Assembly (NCBI RefSeq): GCF_027111295.1
Contig: NZ_CP114287.1
Coordinates: 2,294,001 to 2,358,000, forward strand
DNA: 64,000 nucleotides
Direction: 5' to 3'
DNA from: Flavobacterium gelatinilyticum
GTDB lineage: Bacteria > Bacteroidota > Bacteroidia > Flavobacteriales > Flavobacteriaceae
Part shown: positions 16,275 through 28,032 of the stretch, one piece after another
Layout: each line of letters begins with the position of its first letter
Position numbering within the stretch: position 1 is the first letter of the stretch
Notes under the pieces: generated by a model
Told to the model about the DNA's origin: nothing
The model's database searches: none
The model's input: only the letters and a program-made list of their open reading frames with translations
Made by a program: the position numbers and the translations under genes

Positions 16275-17867
16275 ATGAGCTTTTTAAAAGAAATACAACG
16301 CAGAAGAACATTTGGAATTATATCGCACCCTGATGCCGGTAAAACTACATTAACAGAGAAATTACTGTTATTTGGAGGTGCTATTCAGGAAGCAGGAGCA
16401 GTAAAAAATAACAAAATTAAAAAAGGAGCAACGAGTGACTTTATGGAAATCGAACGCCAGAGAGGTATTTCGGTTTCGACTTCTGTACTTGCTTTTAATT
16501 ATAAAGACAAAAAAATCAATATCCTTGATACTCCGGGACACAAGGATTTTGCCGAAGATACATTTAGGACTTTAACCGCTGTTGATAGTATAATCGTTGT
16601 AATTGACGTTGCAAAAGGGGTTGAGGAGCAGACTGAAAAATTGGTTGCCGTTTGTAGAATGCGTAACATTCCGATGATTGTTTTCATCAACAAACTGGAC
16701 CGTGAAGGTAAAGATGCTTTTGACCTGATGGATGAAGTTGAACAGAAATTAGGTTTAAAAGTAACACCTTTAAGTTTCCCTATCGGAATGGGGTATGATT
16801 TCCAGGGAATTTATAATTTATGGGAAGAAAACATCAATCTTTTCAGCGGAGACAGCCGCAAAAACATCGAAGAAACAATTGCTTTCTCTGATGTTCAGAA
16901 CAATCCTGAATTAGATAAAATTGTGGGTGAAAAAGCAGCCAATAAACTTCGTGAAGAATTGGAATTGATCGATGAAGTTTATCCAAAATTTGAGCGTCAG
17001 GATTATTTAGACGGAAAAATCCAACCCGTATTTTTTGGTTCTGCTTTAAATAATTTTGGAGTTCGCGAATTATTAGATTGTTTCATTACAATTGCACCAT
17101 CTCCAAGACCAAAAGATTCAGAGACCAGAACAGTTGATCCCGCAGAAGAGAAAATGTCCGGTTTCGTATTTAAAATCCACGCTAATATGGATCCGAAGCA
17201 CCGTGACCGTTTAGCTTTTATTAAAATCGTTTCGGGAACATTTGAAAGAAATAAACCCTATTATCACGTTCGTCAGAAGAAAAATTTAAAATTCTCAAGT
17301 CCGAATGCCTTTTTTGCAGAGAAAAAAGAAATCGTAGATATTTCTTATCCGGGAGATATCGTAGGATTACACGATACAGGAAACTTTAAAATTGGAGATA
17401 CTTTAACCGAAGGCGAAATTATGAGTTTTAAAGGAATTCCTAGTTTCTCTCCGGAACATTTTAGATACATCAACAATGCCGATCCAATGAAAGCTAAACA
17501 GCTGGAAAAAGGAGTTGATCAGTTAATGGATGAAGGTGTAGCACAGTTGTTTACACTTGAAATGAACAATCGTAAAGTTATCGGGACAGTTGGGGCACTT
17601 CAGTATGAGGTTATTCAGTACCGTTTGGAGCACGAATACGGTGCAAAATGTACTTATGAAAACTTTCCTGTCCATAAGGCCTGCTGGGTAAAACCTGACG
17701 ATGCAAAAAATGAGGAATTCAAAGAGTTTAAACGTATTAAACAAAAATTTCTTGCTCATGATAAATTTGGTCAGTTGGTATTTTTAGCCGATTCTGATTT
17801 TACTATTCAAATGACACAGAGTAAATATCCTTCTGTGAAACTATACTTTACATCAGAATTTGATTAA
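16275..17867 (+). CDS. prfC: Peptide chain release factor 3
   Basis: GTPase that removes RF1/RF2 from the ribosome after termination. 530 residues, the family size. GTP-binding motifs: SHPDAGKTT (G1), RGISVSTSV (G2), DTPGHKDF (G3), NKLDRE (G4). The C-terminal RF3-specific domain is recognisable (ALQYEVIQYRLEHEYG, AHDKFGQLVFLADSDF). It is a single-gene unit bounded by the amylase terminator and its own terminator. Start chosen by the family N-terminus (MSFLKEIQRRRTFGIISHPD); there is no Shine-Dalgarno, which is normal here. Confidence 0.97.
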   Translation: MSFLKEIQRRRTFGIISHPDAGKTTLTEKLLLFGGAIQEAGAVKNNKIKKGATSDFMEIERQRGISVSTSVLAFNYKDKKINILDTPGHKDFAEDTFRTLTAVDSIIVVIDVAKGVEEQTEKLVAVCRMRNIPMIVFINKLDREGKDAFDLMDEVEQKLGLKVTPLSFPIGMGYDFQGIYNLWEENINLFSGDSRKNIEETIAFSDVQNNPELDKIVGEKAANKLREELELIDEVYPKFERQDYLDGKIQPVFFGSALNNFGVRELLDCFITIAPSPRPKDSETRTVDPAEEKMSGFVFKIHANMDPKHRDRLAFIKIVSGTFERNKPYYHVRQKKNLKFSSPNAFFAEKKEIVDISYPGDIVGLHDTGNFKIGDTLTEGEIMSFKGIPSFSPEHFRYINNADPMKAKQLEKGVDQLMDEGVAQLFTLEMNNRKVIGTVGALQYEVIQYRLEHEYGAKCTYENFPVHKACWVKPDDAKNEEFKEFKRIKQKFLAHDKFGQLVFLADSDFTIQMTQSKYPSVKLYFTSEFD

Positions 17868-17889
17868 TACTTTATTCAATAAATATGTA

Positions 17890-17926
17890 AAAGGCTGTCT
17901 AAAAAAAATAGACAGCCTTTTTTATT
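17890..17926 (+). terminator. Terminator of prfC
   Basis: AAAGGCTGTCTA/TAGACAGCCTTT, 12-base stem with a seven-A loop, then a T-run. It may also serve the convergent gene at 17952. Confidence 0.9.
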
Positions 17927-17951
17927 TACATTCCCCAATATGTAAATCTGA

Positions 17952-18686
17952 TTATCGTTCAGTGTAATTAATTCCTAGTCCTCCGGCAATATAAATCCTG
18001 GTAAGTTCATCTTGACTCACTATTATATTCTGCATCAAGACATTATTTTTAACTGATTTGATCGAAAAAGATATTTCTTTTGACAAATAATAGTCATTTC
18101 CGCTAACTGTAATCATTAGACTTTTACTATTCTTTAAAACTTTTGTTTCTATAGCAAACTCTCCTGTCTTAGGATTTACAGTTACAGGGTTTGATGAAGC
18201 ATTAACGGCGAGCATTAAATTTGAATATTCTTTTCTGTCGAAGGGTTTTCCTGTTTTAGCTTCTAGTAATTTTCCTTTTATTGTTATTGAAACTTCTTCG
18301 TTTACTTTTTGGCGATAAGCTGCTTTACCAACTTTATAACCATAAGGTTTTGGACTTACTTCAGTTTTAACTGGCTCTTTTTCTTGCGCTGTAAGATTTG
18401 AGGCCAGTAAAACAGATGCTGCAACTGCTGCATATTTTAAAGTATTCATCTTAGAAGTTTCATTGTATTCAAATTTCTCATTTAACTGTGTTGTTTTCAG
18501 TCTCGCACAAATATTTTTGTCTTTGTTTTCTGCAATGAATTTAGCTACTTCTGAATTCGTTTTTTTGCTCAAATCAATTACATTTTTCATGCATGAATTA
18601 CAAAATGAACCTCCTGTATTAGGAATCATTTTATCAAAATTTTCAGAACAAGGATCTGCAATTTCTAAAGTGAATCTCTTTTTCAT
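17952..18686 (-). CDS. Zinc-ribbon-like membrane protein with CarboxypepD_reg-like outer domain
   Basis: Not a named family I can place with certainty. The first 75 residues carry a Cys motif, DPCSENFDKM then GSFCNSCMKNVIDLSKK, common at the N-terminus of Bacteroidota membrane proteins and probably a small cytoplasmic metal-binding or zinc-ribbon fold. One membrane helix follows (about 84-99, YAAVAASVLLASNLTA). The outer part (about 130-230) reads ITIKGKLLEAKTGKPF and resembles the beta-sandwich of CarboxypepD_reg domains. 244 residues, single gene, stop convergent with prfC. Function unknown; a signalling or scaffold role is only a guess. Confidence 0.7.
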   Translation of the reverse strand: MKKRFTLEIADPCSENFDKMIPNTGGSFCNSCMKNVIDLSKKTNSEVAKFIAENKDKNICARLKTTQLNEKFEYNETSKMNTLKYAAVAASVLLASNLTAQEKEPVKTEVSPKPYGYKVGKAAYRQKVNEEVSITIKGKLLEAKTGKPFDRKEYSNLMLAVNASSNPVTVNPKTGEFAIETKVLKNSKSLMITVSGNDYYLSKEISFSIKSVKNNVLMQNIIVSQDELTRIYIAGGLGINYTER

Positions 18687-18800
18687 ACTTTACTCTATTT
18701 AAATTTAAATCATTCCTGATGACTCCTATTTATATAGAGCATATTTTTTAAGAAAAGGTTGGGAAGGAAAAAAGAAATATTTCAAAATTTATAAAGAACA

Positions 18801-18827
18801 AAAAAAAGCGCTGATTCAATCAGCGCT
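18801..18827 (-). terminator. Second, orphan terminator downstream of the rpoC operon
   Basis: AGCGCTGAT/ATCAGCGCT perfect nine-base stem with a three-base loop, followed by eight T on the minus strand. The nearest gene upstream already has its own terminator at 18991-19018. Confidence 0.8.
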
Positions 18828-18990
18828 TCTCTTAATTTGAATTAAATCAACCTTACTAAGTCATTATATTTCAAAAATTAATCTTTCATAGGCTTAAGCA
18901 AATTAAAACAATACTTAACCAAAAAGAAATTTAGTCGATGAATGCAAATTAAATCAGTTCAAATGCACTTTGTCTCAACTATATACAAAA

Positions 18991-19018
18991 AAAAGACCCC
19001 AAATAAATGGGGTCTTTT
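18991..19018 (-). terminator. Terminator of the rpoBC-DUF3467 operon
   Basis: AAAAGACCCC/GGGGTCTTTT stem with an eight-base loop and a T-run on the minus strand, six bases after the DUF3467 stop. Confidence 0.9.
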
Positions 19019-19024
19019 AAAAAT

Positions 19025-19336
19025 TTATGCTTGTCCCGCAGGACCAAAATTAAGCGGTATTGGTGCTTGTTCCGTTTCTTTGATTTCGCCATGAGCTGCT
19101 TCAAATCTGTGGATATTTTCACCTATTGCTCTTAATAATCTTTTAGCATGTTGTGGTGTCAAAACAATTCTTGACTTTACCTTGGCTTTAGGAATCCCTG
19201 GCATAATGCTCACAAAATCTAAAACAAACTCTGATGATGAGTGATTAATAATCGCAAGATTAGAATAAATTCCTTCTGCGATAGTTTCGTCTAACTCAAT
19301 ATTAATTTGATCCTGTTGTTGTTTCGGATTACTCAT
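19025..19336 (-). CDS. DUF3467 domain protein
   Basis: A 103-residue soluble protein of the DUF3467 family, recognisable by INIELDETIAEGIYSN, the NHSSSEFVLDF middle and RIVLTPQHAKRLLRAIGENI. It follows rpoC by ten bases on the same strand, as it does in other Bacteroidota, so it is cotranscribed with RNA polymerase. Its role is unknown; the linkage suggests a tie to transcription, which is inference only. The end is a short, Pro- and Gln-rich tail. Confidence 0.92.
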   Translation of the reverse strand: MSNPKQQQDQINIELDETIAEGIYSNLAIINHSSSEFVLDFVSIMPGIPKAKVKSRIVLTPQHAKRLLRAIGENIHRFEAAHGEIKETEQAPIPLNFGPAGQA

Positions 19337-19346
19337 AGTTTCCTAA

Positions 19347-22300
19347 TTAATAAATGTATTCTTCTTTATTAGCCATCATTTCGTTGTAATCGTCTTTAGA
19401 TCCTACGATAGTGTTATCGTATTCTCTCATACCAGTTCCTGCAGGAATTCTGTGTCCAACGATTACATTTTCTTTTAATCCTTCTAAATCATCTACCTTA
19501 CCAGCTACAGCAGCTTCGTTAAGTACTTTCGTTGTCTCCTGGAATGAAGCCGCAGAAATGAATGATTTAGTTTGTAACGAAGCTCTTGTAATACCTTGAA
19601 GAACTGGCGTTGCAGTTGCAGTAATTACGTCTCTTGCTACAACAAGATTTTTATCATTTCGTTTCAATAATGAATTTTCATCACGTAATTCACGAGGTGT
19701 AATGATCTGACCTGGTTTCAATACTGAAGAATCTCCCGCATCTTCAACCACCTTCATACCATATAATTTATCATTTTGAACGATGAAATCTTTAGTATGA
19801 ATTAATTGATCTTCTAAGAATAAAGTATCACCAGGATCCTGAACTCTTACTTTACGCATCATTTGACGAATAACTACCTCAAAGTGCTTGTCATTAATTT
19901 TTACCCCTTGTAAACGGTAAACCTCTTGAATTTCATTTACCAAGTACTGTTGAACAGCAGCCGGACCTTGAATTCTTAAGATATCATCTGGCGTAATTGC
20001 ACCGTCAGACAATGGAACTCCCGCTCTTACGAAGTCATTTTCTTGTACTAAGATTTGGCTAGAAAGTTTAACTAAATACTTTTTAATTTCACCAAATTTA
20101 GACTCGATAACAATCTCACGGTTACCTCTCTTAATTTTTCCAAAAGATACAACACCATCAATTTCAGATACAACAGCCGGGTTAGAAGGGTTACGAGCCT
20201 CAAGCAGCTCAGTAATTCTAGGAAGACCTCCCGTGATATCGCCCGCTTTAGAAGAACGACGTGGGATCTTAACTAATACTTTACCTGCTTTAATTTTCTC
20301 TCCATTCTCAACCATTAAGTGTGCACCTACCGGTAAGTTGTAAGAACGAATTAATTCACCTTCTTTACCGTAAACCAATAAAGTTGGGATTAATTTTTTG
20401 TTTCTAGCCTCAGAAATTACTTTTTCCTGGAAACCAGTCTGCTCATCGATCTCAACCATGAACGATTGTCCTTGCTCTAAATCCTCGTAAGCAATCTTAC
20501 CAGTAAACTCAGAAACAATTACACCGTTATATGGATCCCATTTACAGATTACAGTTCCTTTAGCAACAGTATCTCCATCATTTACAAAAATACTAGATCC
20601 ATAAGGAATGTTATGTGTATTTAAAACAATTCCGGTTTTCTCGTCAACTAATTTTAACTCAGTTGAACGTGAAACTACGATATCAACAGAGTTTCCTTCG
20701 CTGTCTTCTCCTTTAACTGTTTTTAAATCTTCAATTTCAAGTCTACCTGCAAATCTTGTAATAATACTAGACTCTTCAGAGATACCTCCGGCAACCCCTC
20801 CAACGTGGAACGTACGAAGTGTTAACTGTGTACCTGGCTCTCCAATAGACTGAGCGGCAATAACTCCGACAGCTTCACCTCTTTGTGTCATCTTACCTGT
20901 AGCTAAGTTTCTACCGTAACATTTAGCACAAATACCTTTTAAAGCTTCACAAGTTAATGGAGATCTAACTTCTACTTTCTCAATTGGAGAAGCTTCGATA
21001 GTTCTCATAATTGATTCAGTAATTTGCTCTCCAGATTTAACCATTACTTCGTTAGTAAGAGGATTAATAACGTCTTGTAATGCAACACGTCCTAGAATTC
21101 TCTCTCCTAAAGATTCAACGATTTCCTCATTTTTCTTCAATGCTGCAACTTCAACACCTCTTAAAGTTCCACAATCTTCGATGTTAACAATAACATCTTG
21201 AGAAACGTCATGAAGCCTTCTTGTCAAGTAACCAGCATCGGCTGTTTTAAGAGCCGTATCCGCAAGACCTTTACGAGCACCGTGAGTAGAAATGAAGTAC
21301 TCAAGGATCGAAAGACCTTCCTTAAAGTTAGAAAGAATCGGGTTTTCAATAATCTCACCACCACCGGCAGTAGATTTTTTAGGCTTAGCCATCAAACCAC
21401 GCATACCAGTTAACTGACGAATCTGCTCCTTAGAACCCCTCGCCCCAGAGTCAAGCATCATATATACAGAGTTGAAACCTTGCTGGTCTTCTCTAATATT
21501 TTTCATTGCCAACTCTGTTAACTGAGCATTCGCTGAAGTCCATACGTCAATAACCTGGTTGTAACGCTCGTTATTTGTAATAAGACCCATGTTATAGTTA
21601 GTTGAGATACCTTCAACTTGCTCTCTGGCATCTGCAATTAACTTCGTTTTTTGTTCTGGGATTCTAATATCACCTAAAGAGAATGATAAACCTCCTCTAA
21701 ATGCGAATTTATAACCCATATCTTTCATATTATCCAAGAAAGCTGCCGTTGTAGGTACATCAGTCACACTTAAAATGTGTCCGATAATATCTCTAAGGTT
21801 TTTCTTAGTCAATACGTCGTTGATATATCCAGCTGCTTCAGGTACTACTTCGTTAAATAATACACGCCCTGCAGTTGTTTGAATAATTTTGTACACTAAT
21901 TCTCCAGCGTCATTAAAATCTTTTGCACGGATTTTAACACGAGCATTCAATTCTAATCTTCCTTCGTTTAATGCAATATTTACTTCTTCAGCAGAGTAGA
22001 AAGTCAAATCCTGACCAATAATTTTGTGATCTTCTGTAGAAATACGCTCTTTGGTCATATAGTATAGACCCAAGACCATGTCCTGAGAAGGTACAGTAAT
22101 TGGAGCACCATTTGCAGGGTTCAAGATATTGTGAGAAGCCAACATTAATAATTGTGCCTCTAAAATAGCCTCTGGTCCTAATGGTAAGTGAACCGCCATC
22201 TGGTCACCATCGAAATCGGCGTTGAATGCCGTACATACTAATGGGTGTAACTGGATCGCTTTTCCTTCAATTAATTTTGGCTGGAATGCCTGAATACCAA

Positions 22301-23654
22301 GTCTGTGCAAAGTAGGAGCACGGTTAAGTAATACTGGGTGTCCTTTAATTACGTTTTCAAGGATATCCCAAACTACAGGCTCTTTTTTGTCAATGATTTT
22401 CTTAGCAGATTTTACTGTTTTTACAATACCTCTTTCGATCAACTTACGGATAACGAATGGTTTGTATAACTCAGATGCCATATCTTTTGGCAATCCGCAC
22501 TCATATAATTTTAACTCTGGACCAACGACAATTACCGAACGAGCAGAATAATCCACACGTTTTCCTAAAAGGTTTTGACGGAAACGTCCTTGTTTACCTT
22601 TTAACGAGTCAGATAATGATTTTAATGGTCTGTTTGATTCTGTTTTAACAGCAGAAGCTTTACGTGTGTTATCGAATAATGAATCTACAGATTCTTGCAA
22701 CATACGTTTCTCGTTTCTTAAGATAACTTCTGGAGCTTTAATCTCCATTAATCTTTTCAAACGATTGTTACGGATGATTACACGACGATATAAATCGTTC
22801 AAATCTGAAGTTGCAAAACGACCTCCATCAAGTGGCACAAGCGGACGTAATTCCGGCGGGATAACTGGAACCACTTTCATAATCATCCACTCAGGACGGT
22901 TTTCACGGTTTTCGTTAGACTCACGGAAAGACTCAACAACTTGTAATCTTTTTAAAGCCTCAGTTTTTCTTTGTTTAGAAGTCTCGTTGTTAGCGCTGTG
23001 TCTTAATTCATAAGATAAAGCATCTAGGTCAATACGAGCTAATAAATCCATAATACACTCTGCTCCCATTTTGGCAACAAATTTATTAGGATCTAAATCG
23101 TCTAAATATTGGTTTTCTTGTGGAAGAGTATCTAAAATGTTTAAGTATTCTTCTTCAGTTAAGAAATCTAATCTTTGTAATGATTCTCCATCTGCATTTT
23201 TAGCGATACCAGCTTGGATTACTACGTATCTTTCATAGTAAATGATCATATCTAATTTCTTAGATGGAAGACCAAGGATATAACCAATTTTGTTTGGAAG
23301 AGAACGGAAGTACCAGATGTGAGCAATTGGCACAACAAGGTTGATGTGTCCTACTCTATCACGACGTACTTTTTTCTCAGTAACTTCAACACCACAACGG
23401 TCACAGATGATACCTTTGTAACGAATTCTTTTATACTTACCACAAGCACATTCGAAATCTTTTACTGGTCCGAAGATTCTTTCACAGAAAAGTCCGTCAC
23501 GCTCTGGTTTGTGAGTTCTATAGTTAATTGTTTCTGGCTTTAAAACCTCTCCTCTTGATTCTTTTAGGATAGATTCTGGTGAAGCCAATCCAATAGAGAT
23601 TTTGTTAAATCTTTTTACTGGATTTTTATCTTTATTGTTTCTGTTATTCATCAT
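19347..23654 (-). CDS. rpoC: DNA-directed RNA polymerase subunit beta'
   Basis: Catalytic large subunit of RNA polymerase, 1,435 residues. The N-terminal zinc-binding cysteines are in [22 protein letters not shown]; the catalytic magnesium loop [12 protein letters not shown] is intact, as are the bridge-helix region ([19 protein letters not shown]) and the second zinc site [14 protein letters not shown]. Two ATG codons are adjacent (23654 and 23651), so one residue is uncertain. It lies 298 bases after rpoB, an unusually wide gap that holds a hairpin and a dispersed repeat. Confidence 0.98.
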   Translation of the reverse strand: MMNNRNNKDKNPVKRFNKISIGLASPESILKESRGEVLKPETINYRTHKPERDGLFCERIFGPVKDFECACGKYKRIRYKGIICDRCGVEVTEKKVRRDRVGHINLVVPIAHIWYFRSLPNKIGYILGLPSKKLDMIIYYERYVVIQAGIAKNADGESLQRLDFLTEEEYLNILDTLPQENQYLDDLDPNKFVAKMGAECIMDLLARIDLDALSYELRHSANNETSKQRKTEALKRLQVVESFRESNENRENRPEWMIMKVVPVIPPELRPLVPLDGGRFATSDLNDLYRRVIIRNNRLKRLMEIKAPEVILRNEKRMLQESVDSLFDNTRKASAVKTESNRPLKSLSDSLKGKQGRFRQNLLGKRVDYSARSVIVVGPELKLYECGLPKDMASELYKPFVIRKLIERGIVKTVKSAKKIIDKKEPVVWDILENVIKGHPVLLNRAPTLHRLGIQAFQPKLIEGKAIQLHPLVCTAFNADFDGDQMAVHLPLGPEAILEAQLLMLASHNILNPANGAPITVPSQDMVLGLYYMTKERISTEDHKIIGQDLTFYSAEEVNIALNEGRLELNARVKIRAKDFNDAGELVYKIIQTTAGRVLFNEVVPEAAGYINDVLTKKNLRDIIGHILSVTDVPTTAAFLDNMKDMGYKFAFRGGLSFSLGDIRIPEQKTKLIADAREQVEGISTNYNMGLITNNERYNQVIDVWTSANAQLTELAMKNIREDQQGFNSVYMMLDSGARGSKEQIRQLTGMRGLMAKPKKSTAGGGEIIENPILSNFKEGLSILEYFISTHGARKGLADTALKTADAGYLTRRLHDVSQDVIVNIEDCGTLRGVEVAALKKNEEIVESLGERILGRVALQDVINPLTNEVMVKSGEQITESIMRTIEASPIEKVEVRSPLTCEALKGICAKCYGRNLATGKMTQRGEAVGVIAAQSIGEPGTQLTLRTFHVGGVAGGISEESSIITRFAGRLEIEDLKTVKGEDSEGNSVDIVVSRSTELKLVDEKTGIVLNTHNIPYGSSIFVNDGDTVAKGTVICKWDPYNGVIVSEFTGKIAYEDLEQGQSFMVEIDEQTGFQEKVISEARNKKLIPTLLVYGKEGELIRSYNLPVGAHLMVENGEKIKAGKVLVKIPRRSSKAGDITGGLPRITELLEARNPSNPAVVSEIDGVVSFGKIKRGNREIVIESKFGEIKKYLVKLSSQILVQENDFVRAGVPLSDGAITPDDILRIQGPAAVQQYLVNEIQEVYRLQGVKINDKHFEVVIRQMMRKVRVQDPGDTLFLEDQLIHTKDFIVQNDKLYGMKVVEDAGDSSVLKPGQIITPRELRDENSLLKRNDKNLVVARDVITATATPVLQGITRASLQTKSFISAASFQETTKVLNEAAVAGKVDDLEGLKENVIVGHRIPAGTGMREYDNTIVGSKDDYNEMMANKEEYIY

Positions 23655-23756
23655 AGTTTTTACTATTGATTTATTTGCAATTAAAAAATTGATTCTTAGC
23701 CTAGTCTAAAGTCAAATGTCATAAAGTTGTAAAGTCACGAATGACTTTAGGCTTTG

Positions 23757-23779
23757 GACTTTCAAACTTTCGACTTAAA
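23757..23779 (+). repeat. Dispersed 23-base repeat, copy 1 (rpoB-rpoC gap)
   Basis: GACTTTCAAACTTTCGAC followed by TTAAA. The reverse complement of 57064-57086 is the same with one change (A to C), 33 kb away. Further GACTTT/AAAGTC words surround it (23709-23745). Confidence 0.6.
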
Positions 23780-23908
23780 ACACTACCTCGGGTTACTTCT
23801 CTAAACTTCAAATTCTTGTCTGAAGCGCTAGTTATAAAATGCCTCGCATTGTTATAAAAAATCGGAACGGGTTACGGGTATAAATCTTTAAAAACTTATT
23901 ATAAATGA

Positions 23909-23942
23909 GTAATCAGTCCCATTAAAAAATGAGACCGATTAC
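23909..23942 (-). other. RNA hairpin between rpoB and rpoC
   Basis: On the transcript, a 15-pair stem with two G-U pairs and a four-T loop, from GTAATCGGTCTCATT to AATGGGACTGATTAC. It starts ten bases after the rpoB stop. No T-run follows, so it looks like a processing or stability element more than a terminator. Confidence 0.65.
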
Positions 23943-23952
23943 AAAACTTTTA

Positions 23953-26900
23953 TTATTCTTCCAAACGAAGATCTAATCCTAGACCTTTCAATTCGTGCAT
24001 TAATACATTGAATGATTCTGGTAAACCTGGTTCTGGCATAGTTTCACCCTTAACGATAGCTTCGTAAGTTTTAGCTCTACCAATAACGTCATCAGACTTA
24101 ACAGTTAAGATTTCACGTAGTGTACTAGAAGCTCCATAAGCCTCAAGTGCCCAAACCTCCATCTCTCCAAAACGCTGACCTCCGAATTGAGCTTTACCTC
24201 CAAGTGGCTGTTGCGTAATCAATGAGTATGGTCCGATAGAACGTGCGTGCATCTTATCATCAACCATGTGTCCTAATTTAAGCATGTAAATTACACCCAC
24301 AGTCGCTTTTTGTGCAAAACGCTCTCCAGTTCCACCATCAAATAGGTAAGTATGTCCAAAACGTGGTACGTTAGCCTCATCAGTCAAAGCGTTGATCTCG
24401 TCTAGAGAAGCACCGTCAAAAATTGGAGTAGCAAATTTTCTACCCAAGTTCATACCAGCCCAACCTAATACCGTCTCATAAATCTGACCGATGTTCATAC
24501 GTGAAGGTACTCCAAGTGGGTTCAACACGATATCAACTGGCGTTCCGTCTTCCAAGAAAGGCATATCTTCATGACGAACGATTCTAGCAACAATACCTTT
24601 GTTACCGTGACGACCCGCCATTTTATCCCCTACTTTCAACTTACGTTTCTTAGCAATATAAATCTTAGCTAATTTCAAGATTCCAGATGGTAATTCATCT
24701 CCAACTGTAATAGTGAATTTCTCTCTTCTTAAAGATCCTTGTAAGTCGTTCAGCTTAATTTTATAGTTATGAATCAAATCATTAACCATTTTATTAGTAG
24801 CATCATCAGCAACCCATTGACCTTTGCTCAAGTGAGCGAAATCTTCTACTGCGTAAAGCATTTTTTGAGTGTATTTTTTACCTTTTGGTAAAACTTCTTC
24901 ACCCAAATCATTCATTACACCTTGAGATGTTTTTCCGTTAACGATCAAGAATAATTTTTCAACTAATCTGTCTTTCAATTCAACAAATTTAGTTTCAAAC
25001 TCCATTTCTAAAGCGCCTAAAGCATCTTTATCCTGAGTACGTTTACGTTTATCTTTTACGGCTCTTGCAAATAATTTTTTGTCAAGAACTACACCATGTA
25101 AAGATGGAGAAGCTTTTAATGAAGCATCTTTCACATCACCAGCTTTATCCCCGAAGATTGCACGAAGCAATTTCTCCTCTGGAGTTGGATCTGATTCCCC
25201 TTTTGGCGTAATTTTTCCGATCAAAATGTCGCCAGGTTTAACCTCTGCTCCAATTCTGATCATCCCGTTTTCATCTAAATCTTTAGTAGCTTCTTCAGAA
25301 ACGTTAGGAATATCGTTTGTTAACTCTTCGTTTCCTAACTTCGTATCTCTAACCTCTAATGAATAATCATCAACGTGGATAGATGTAAAGATATCATCAC
25401 GAACTACTTTCTCAGAAATTACAATCGCATCCTCGAAGTTATATCCTTTCCATGGCATGAACGCAACTTTTAAGTTTCTACCTAAAGCTAATTCTCCATT
25501 TTGAGTAGCATATCCTTCAGACAATACTTGACCAGGAACAACTCTGTCACCTCTTCTTACGATAGGTTTCAAGTTGATACTTGTACCTTGATTGGTTTTT
25601 CTAAATTTAATTAAGTTGTACGTTTTCTCATCAGCATCAAAACTTACCATTCTCTCGTCTTCTGTACGATCGTATTTAATAGTAATGATGTTAGCATCAA
25701 CGTATTCTACAGTTCCATGCCCTTCAGCATTGATTAATACTCTAGAATCTGAAGCTACCTGACGCTCTAAACCTGTACCAACAATCGGTGCTTCAGGACG
25801 GATCAAAGGAACTGCCTGACGCATCATGTTTGATCCCATCAACGCACGGTTCGCATCATCATGCTCCAAGAAAGGAATCAAAGATGCAGAAATCGATGCA
25901 ATCTGGTTAGGAGCAACGTCTGTATAATGTACTGAAGTTGGCTCAACAACCGGGAAGTCACCCTCTTCACGAGCAATAACATTACCAGCAGTGATTTTAC
26001 CATTATCATCCATCTCAATGTTTGCCTGAGCAATCATTTTTCCTTCTTCTTCCTCAGCACTTAAATAAATTGGTGCGCTTTCTAAATCAACTACCCCATC
26101 TGTTACTTTACGGTAAGGAGTTTCGATGAATCCCATTCCGTTTACTTTTGCATAAACACCTAGAGATGAAATCAAACCAATGTTTGGTCCCTCAGGAGTT
26201 TCAATCGGACATAAACGACCATAGTGAGTATAGTGAACGTCACGAACCTCGAAACCAGCTCTCTCTCTCGAAAGTCCACCTGGTCCAAGTGCAGAAAGTC
26301 TTCTTTTGTGTGTAATCTCAGCTAATGGATTCGTTTGATCCATAAATTGAGATAACTGGTTAGTACCAAAGAAAGAGTTGATAACTGATGATAATGTTTT
26401 AGCATTAATCAAATCAATTGGAGTAAACACCTCGTTATCTCTAACGTTCATTCTCTCACGAATAGTTCTAGCCATACGTGCTAAACCAACACCGAATTGT
26501 TGAGACAATTGTTCACCAACTGTTCTAACACGACGGTTTGATAAGTGATCGATATCATCAATCTCTGCTTTAGAGTTGATCAATTCGATCAAATATTTTA
26601 CGATTGTAATAATATCCTCTTTAGTAAGCACTTGCTTATCCATAGGGATATCTAAATCTAATTTTTTGTTCATTCTGTAACGACCTACTTCACCTAAGTT
26701 ATAACGTTGGTCAGAGAAGAACAATTTATCTATAATACCACGAGCAGTTTCCTCATCAGGCGGTTCAGCGTTACGCAACTGACGGTAAATGTGCTCTACA
26801 GCTTCTTTTTCAGAGTTTGTTGGATCTTTTTGTAACGTGTTGTGGATAATAGCATAATCTGCTTGGTTATTATCCTCTTTGTGTAACAAAATAGATTTTA

Positions 26901-27765
26901 CGTTAGAATCGATGATCTCTTCAACATTATCTTTGTCGATAATGGTATCACGATCAAGGATGATTTCGTTACGCTCGATAGAAACTACCTCTCCGGTATC
27001 TTCATCAACGAAATCCTCGTGCCATGTGTTCAAAACACGTGCAGCAAGTCTTCTTCCAATATATTTTTTAATTCCTGTTTTAGAAACTTTAATCTCTTCC
27101 GCTAAGTCGAAAATCTCTAAGATATCTTTATCTCTTTCGAATCCGATAGCACGGAATAAAGTTGTTACAGGTAATTTTTTCTTTCTATCGATATACGCGT
27201 ACATTACGCTGTTGATATCTGTAGAGAACTCTATCCAAGAACCTTTAAAAGGAATTACTCTCGCAGAATAAAGTTTAGTTCCATTTGCGTGGAATGATTG
27301 TCCAAAGAAAACCCCTGGAGAACGGTGTAATTGAGATACTACAACACGCTCGGCACCATTGATTACAAAAGTACCACTCGGAGTCATGTAAGGAATTGTT
27401 CCAAGATAAACATCTTGTACAATTGTTTCAAAATCTTCGTGTTCTGGATCTGTACAGTATAGTTTCAACCTAGCTTTTAAAGGCACACTATAAGTAAGAC
27501 CTCTCTCTATACATTCTTGAATTGTATAACGTGGTGGGTCAACAAAATAATCTAGGAACTCCAATACGAAGTTATTTCTCGTATCTGTAATTGGGAAGTT
27601 TTCCATGAAGGTATTGTATAACCCTTCGTTGCCTCTTTCGTCAGATTTCGTTTCTAATTGGAAGAAATCCTTAAAAGATTTAACCTGAACATCCAAGAAA
27701 TCCGGATAGTCAGGAATGTTTTTTGTCGAGGCAAAATTCAATCTTTCAGTCTGATTTGTTATCAT
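23953..27765 (-). CDS. rpoB: DNA-directed RNA polymerase subunit beta
   Basis: Second large subunit of RNA polymerase, 1,270 residues. The rifampicin-binding cluster reads [21 protein letters not shown] then [17 protein letters not shown], with the Asp, His and Ser positions of sensitive enzymes all unchanged. Other conserved blocks: [31 protein letters not shown] and [16 protein letters not shown] use the ATG at 27765 ([13 protein letters not shown]), rather than the TTG codon before it. It is downstream of rplL, with an attenuator-like hairpin between. Confidence 0.98.
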   Translation of the reverse strand: MITNQTERLNFASTKNIPDYPDFLDVQVKSFKDFFQLETKSDERGNEGLYNTFMENFPITDTRNNFVLEFLDYFVDPPRYTIQECIERGLTYSVPLKARLKLYCTDPEHEDFETIVQDVYLGTIPYMTPSGTFVINGAERVVVSQLHRSPGVFFGQSFHANGTKLYSARVIPFKGSWIEFSTDINSVMYAYIDRKKKLPVTTLFRAIGFERDKDILEIFDLAEEIKVSKTGIKKYIGRRLAARVLNTWHEDFVDEDTGEVVSIERNEIILDRDTIIDKDNVEEIIDSNVKSILLHKEDNNQADYAIIHNTLQKDPTNSEKEAVEHIYRQLRNAEPPDEETARGIIDKLFFSDQRYNLGEVGRYRMNKKLDLDIPMDKQVLTKEDIITIVKYLIELINSKAEIDDIDHLSNRRVRTVGEQLSQQFGVGLARMARTIRERMNVRDNEVFTPIDLINAKTLSSVINSFFGTNQLSQFMDQTNPLAEITHKRRLSALGPGGLSRERAGFEVRDVHYTHYGRLCPIETPEGPNIGLISSLGVYAKVNGMGFIETPYRKVTDGVVDLESAPIYLSAEEEEGKMIAQANIEMDDNGKITAGNVIAREEGDFPVVEPTSVHYTDVAPNQIASISASLIPFLEHDDANRALMGSNMMRQAVPLIRPEAPIVGTGLERQVASDSRVLINAEGHGTVEYVDANIITIKYDRTEDERMVSFDADEKTYNLIKFRKTNQGTSINLKPIVRRGDRVVPGQVLSEGYATQNGELALGRNLKVAFMPWKGYNFEDAIVISEKVVRDDIFTSIHVDDYSLEVRDTKLGNEELTNDIPNVSEEATKDLDENGMIRIGAEVKPGDILIGKITPKGESDPTPEEKLLRAIFGDKAGDVKDASLKASPSLHGVVLDKKLFARAVKDKRKRTQDKDALGALEMEFETKFVELKDRLVEKLFLIVNGKTSQGVMNDLGEEVLPKGKKYTQKMLYAVEDFAHLSKGQWVADDATNKMVNDLIHNYKIKLNDLQGSLRREKFTITVGDELPSGILKLAKIYIAKKRKLKVGDKMAGRHGNKGIVARIVRHEDMPFLEDGTPVDIVLNPLGVPSRMNIGQIYETVLGWAGMNLGRKFATPIFDGASLDEINALTDEANVPRFGHTYLFDGGTGERFAQKATVGVIYMLKLGHMVDDKMHARSIGPYSLITQQPLGGKAQFGGQRFGEMEVWALEAYGASSTLREILTVKSDDVIGRAKTYEAIVKGETMPEPGLPESFNVLMHELKGLGLDLRLEE

Positions 27766-27968
27766 CAATGGACAAAATTTTGATTAAAAAAAAGTAATTT
27801 TTTTTGTGTAAAAACACACTGCGTAGTTTATACTTTCTTTTTAAAATCAATACATCTTTAAAAATAAACCAACAAAATTTAGTTCAATTTTCTTTCTTCG
27901 TATCGATCAAAAACTTTTTCGTATTTTAAACTATTTGATAATAAAATTTAATGGATTTTATTATACGA

Positions 27969-28010
27969 AAAATGGTTTAGGCCTTTGAGTGTTAACTCAG
28001 GACCTAAACC
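27969..28010 (-). terminator. Attenuator-like terminator between rplL and rpoB
   Basis: GGTTTAGG (27974-27981) pairs with CCTAAACC (28003-28010), with an inner TGAGT/ACTCA stem, followed on the minus strand by ATTTTT. It begins 22 bases after the rplL stop. In E. coli a partial terminator at the same place lowers rpoBC expression relative to ribosomal proteins; the same is inferred here. Confidence 0.65.
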
Positions 28011-28032
28011 TAGTTCTTAAAACTGAGTTGAA

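Larger units (their letters stand above)
18687..19024. other. Intergenic region with two terminators and a possible small RNA
   Basis: 338 bases after the rpoC-DUF3467 operon. It contains the operon terminator (18991-19018) and a second minus-strand terminator (18801-18827) with about 160 non-coding bases between them. No open frame over a few codons exists on the minus strand there, so a small RNA or a back-up terminator are the options. Confidence 0.5.

Noticed and set aside
22666..23013. 115-codon plus-strand frame within rpoC
   Set aside because: It lies opposite a well-conserved essential gene, its peptide is Ser/Asn/Arg-rich and unlike any family; a shadow of rpoC codon use. The same applies to other antisense frames in rpoB, tuf, rplL and both aconitases.
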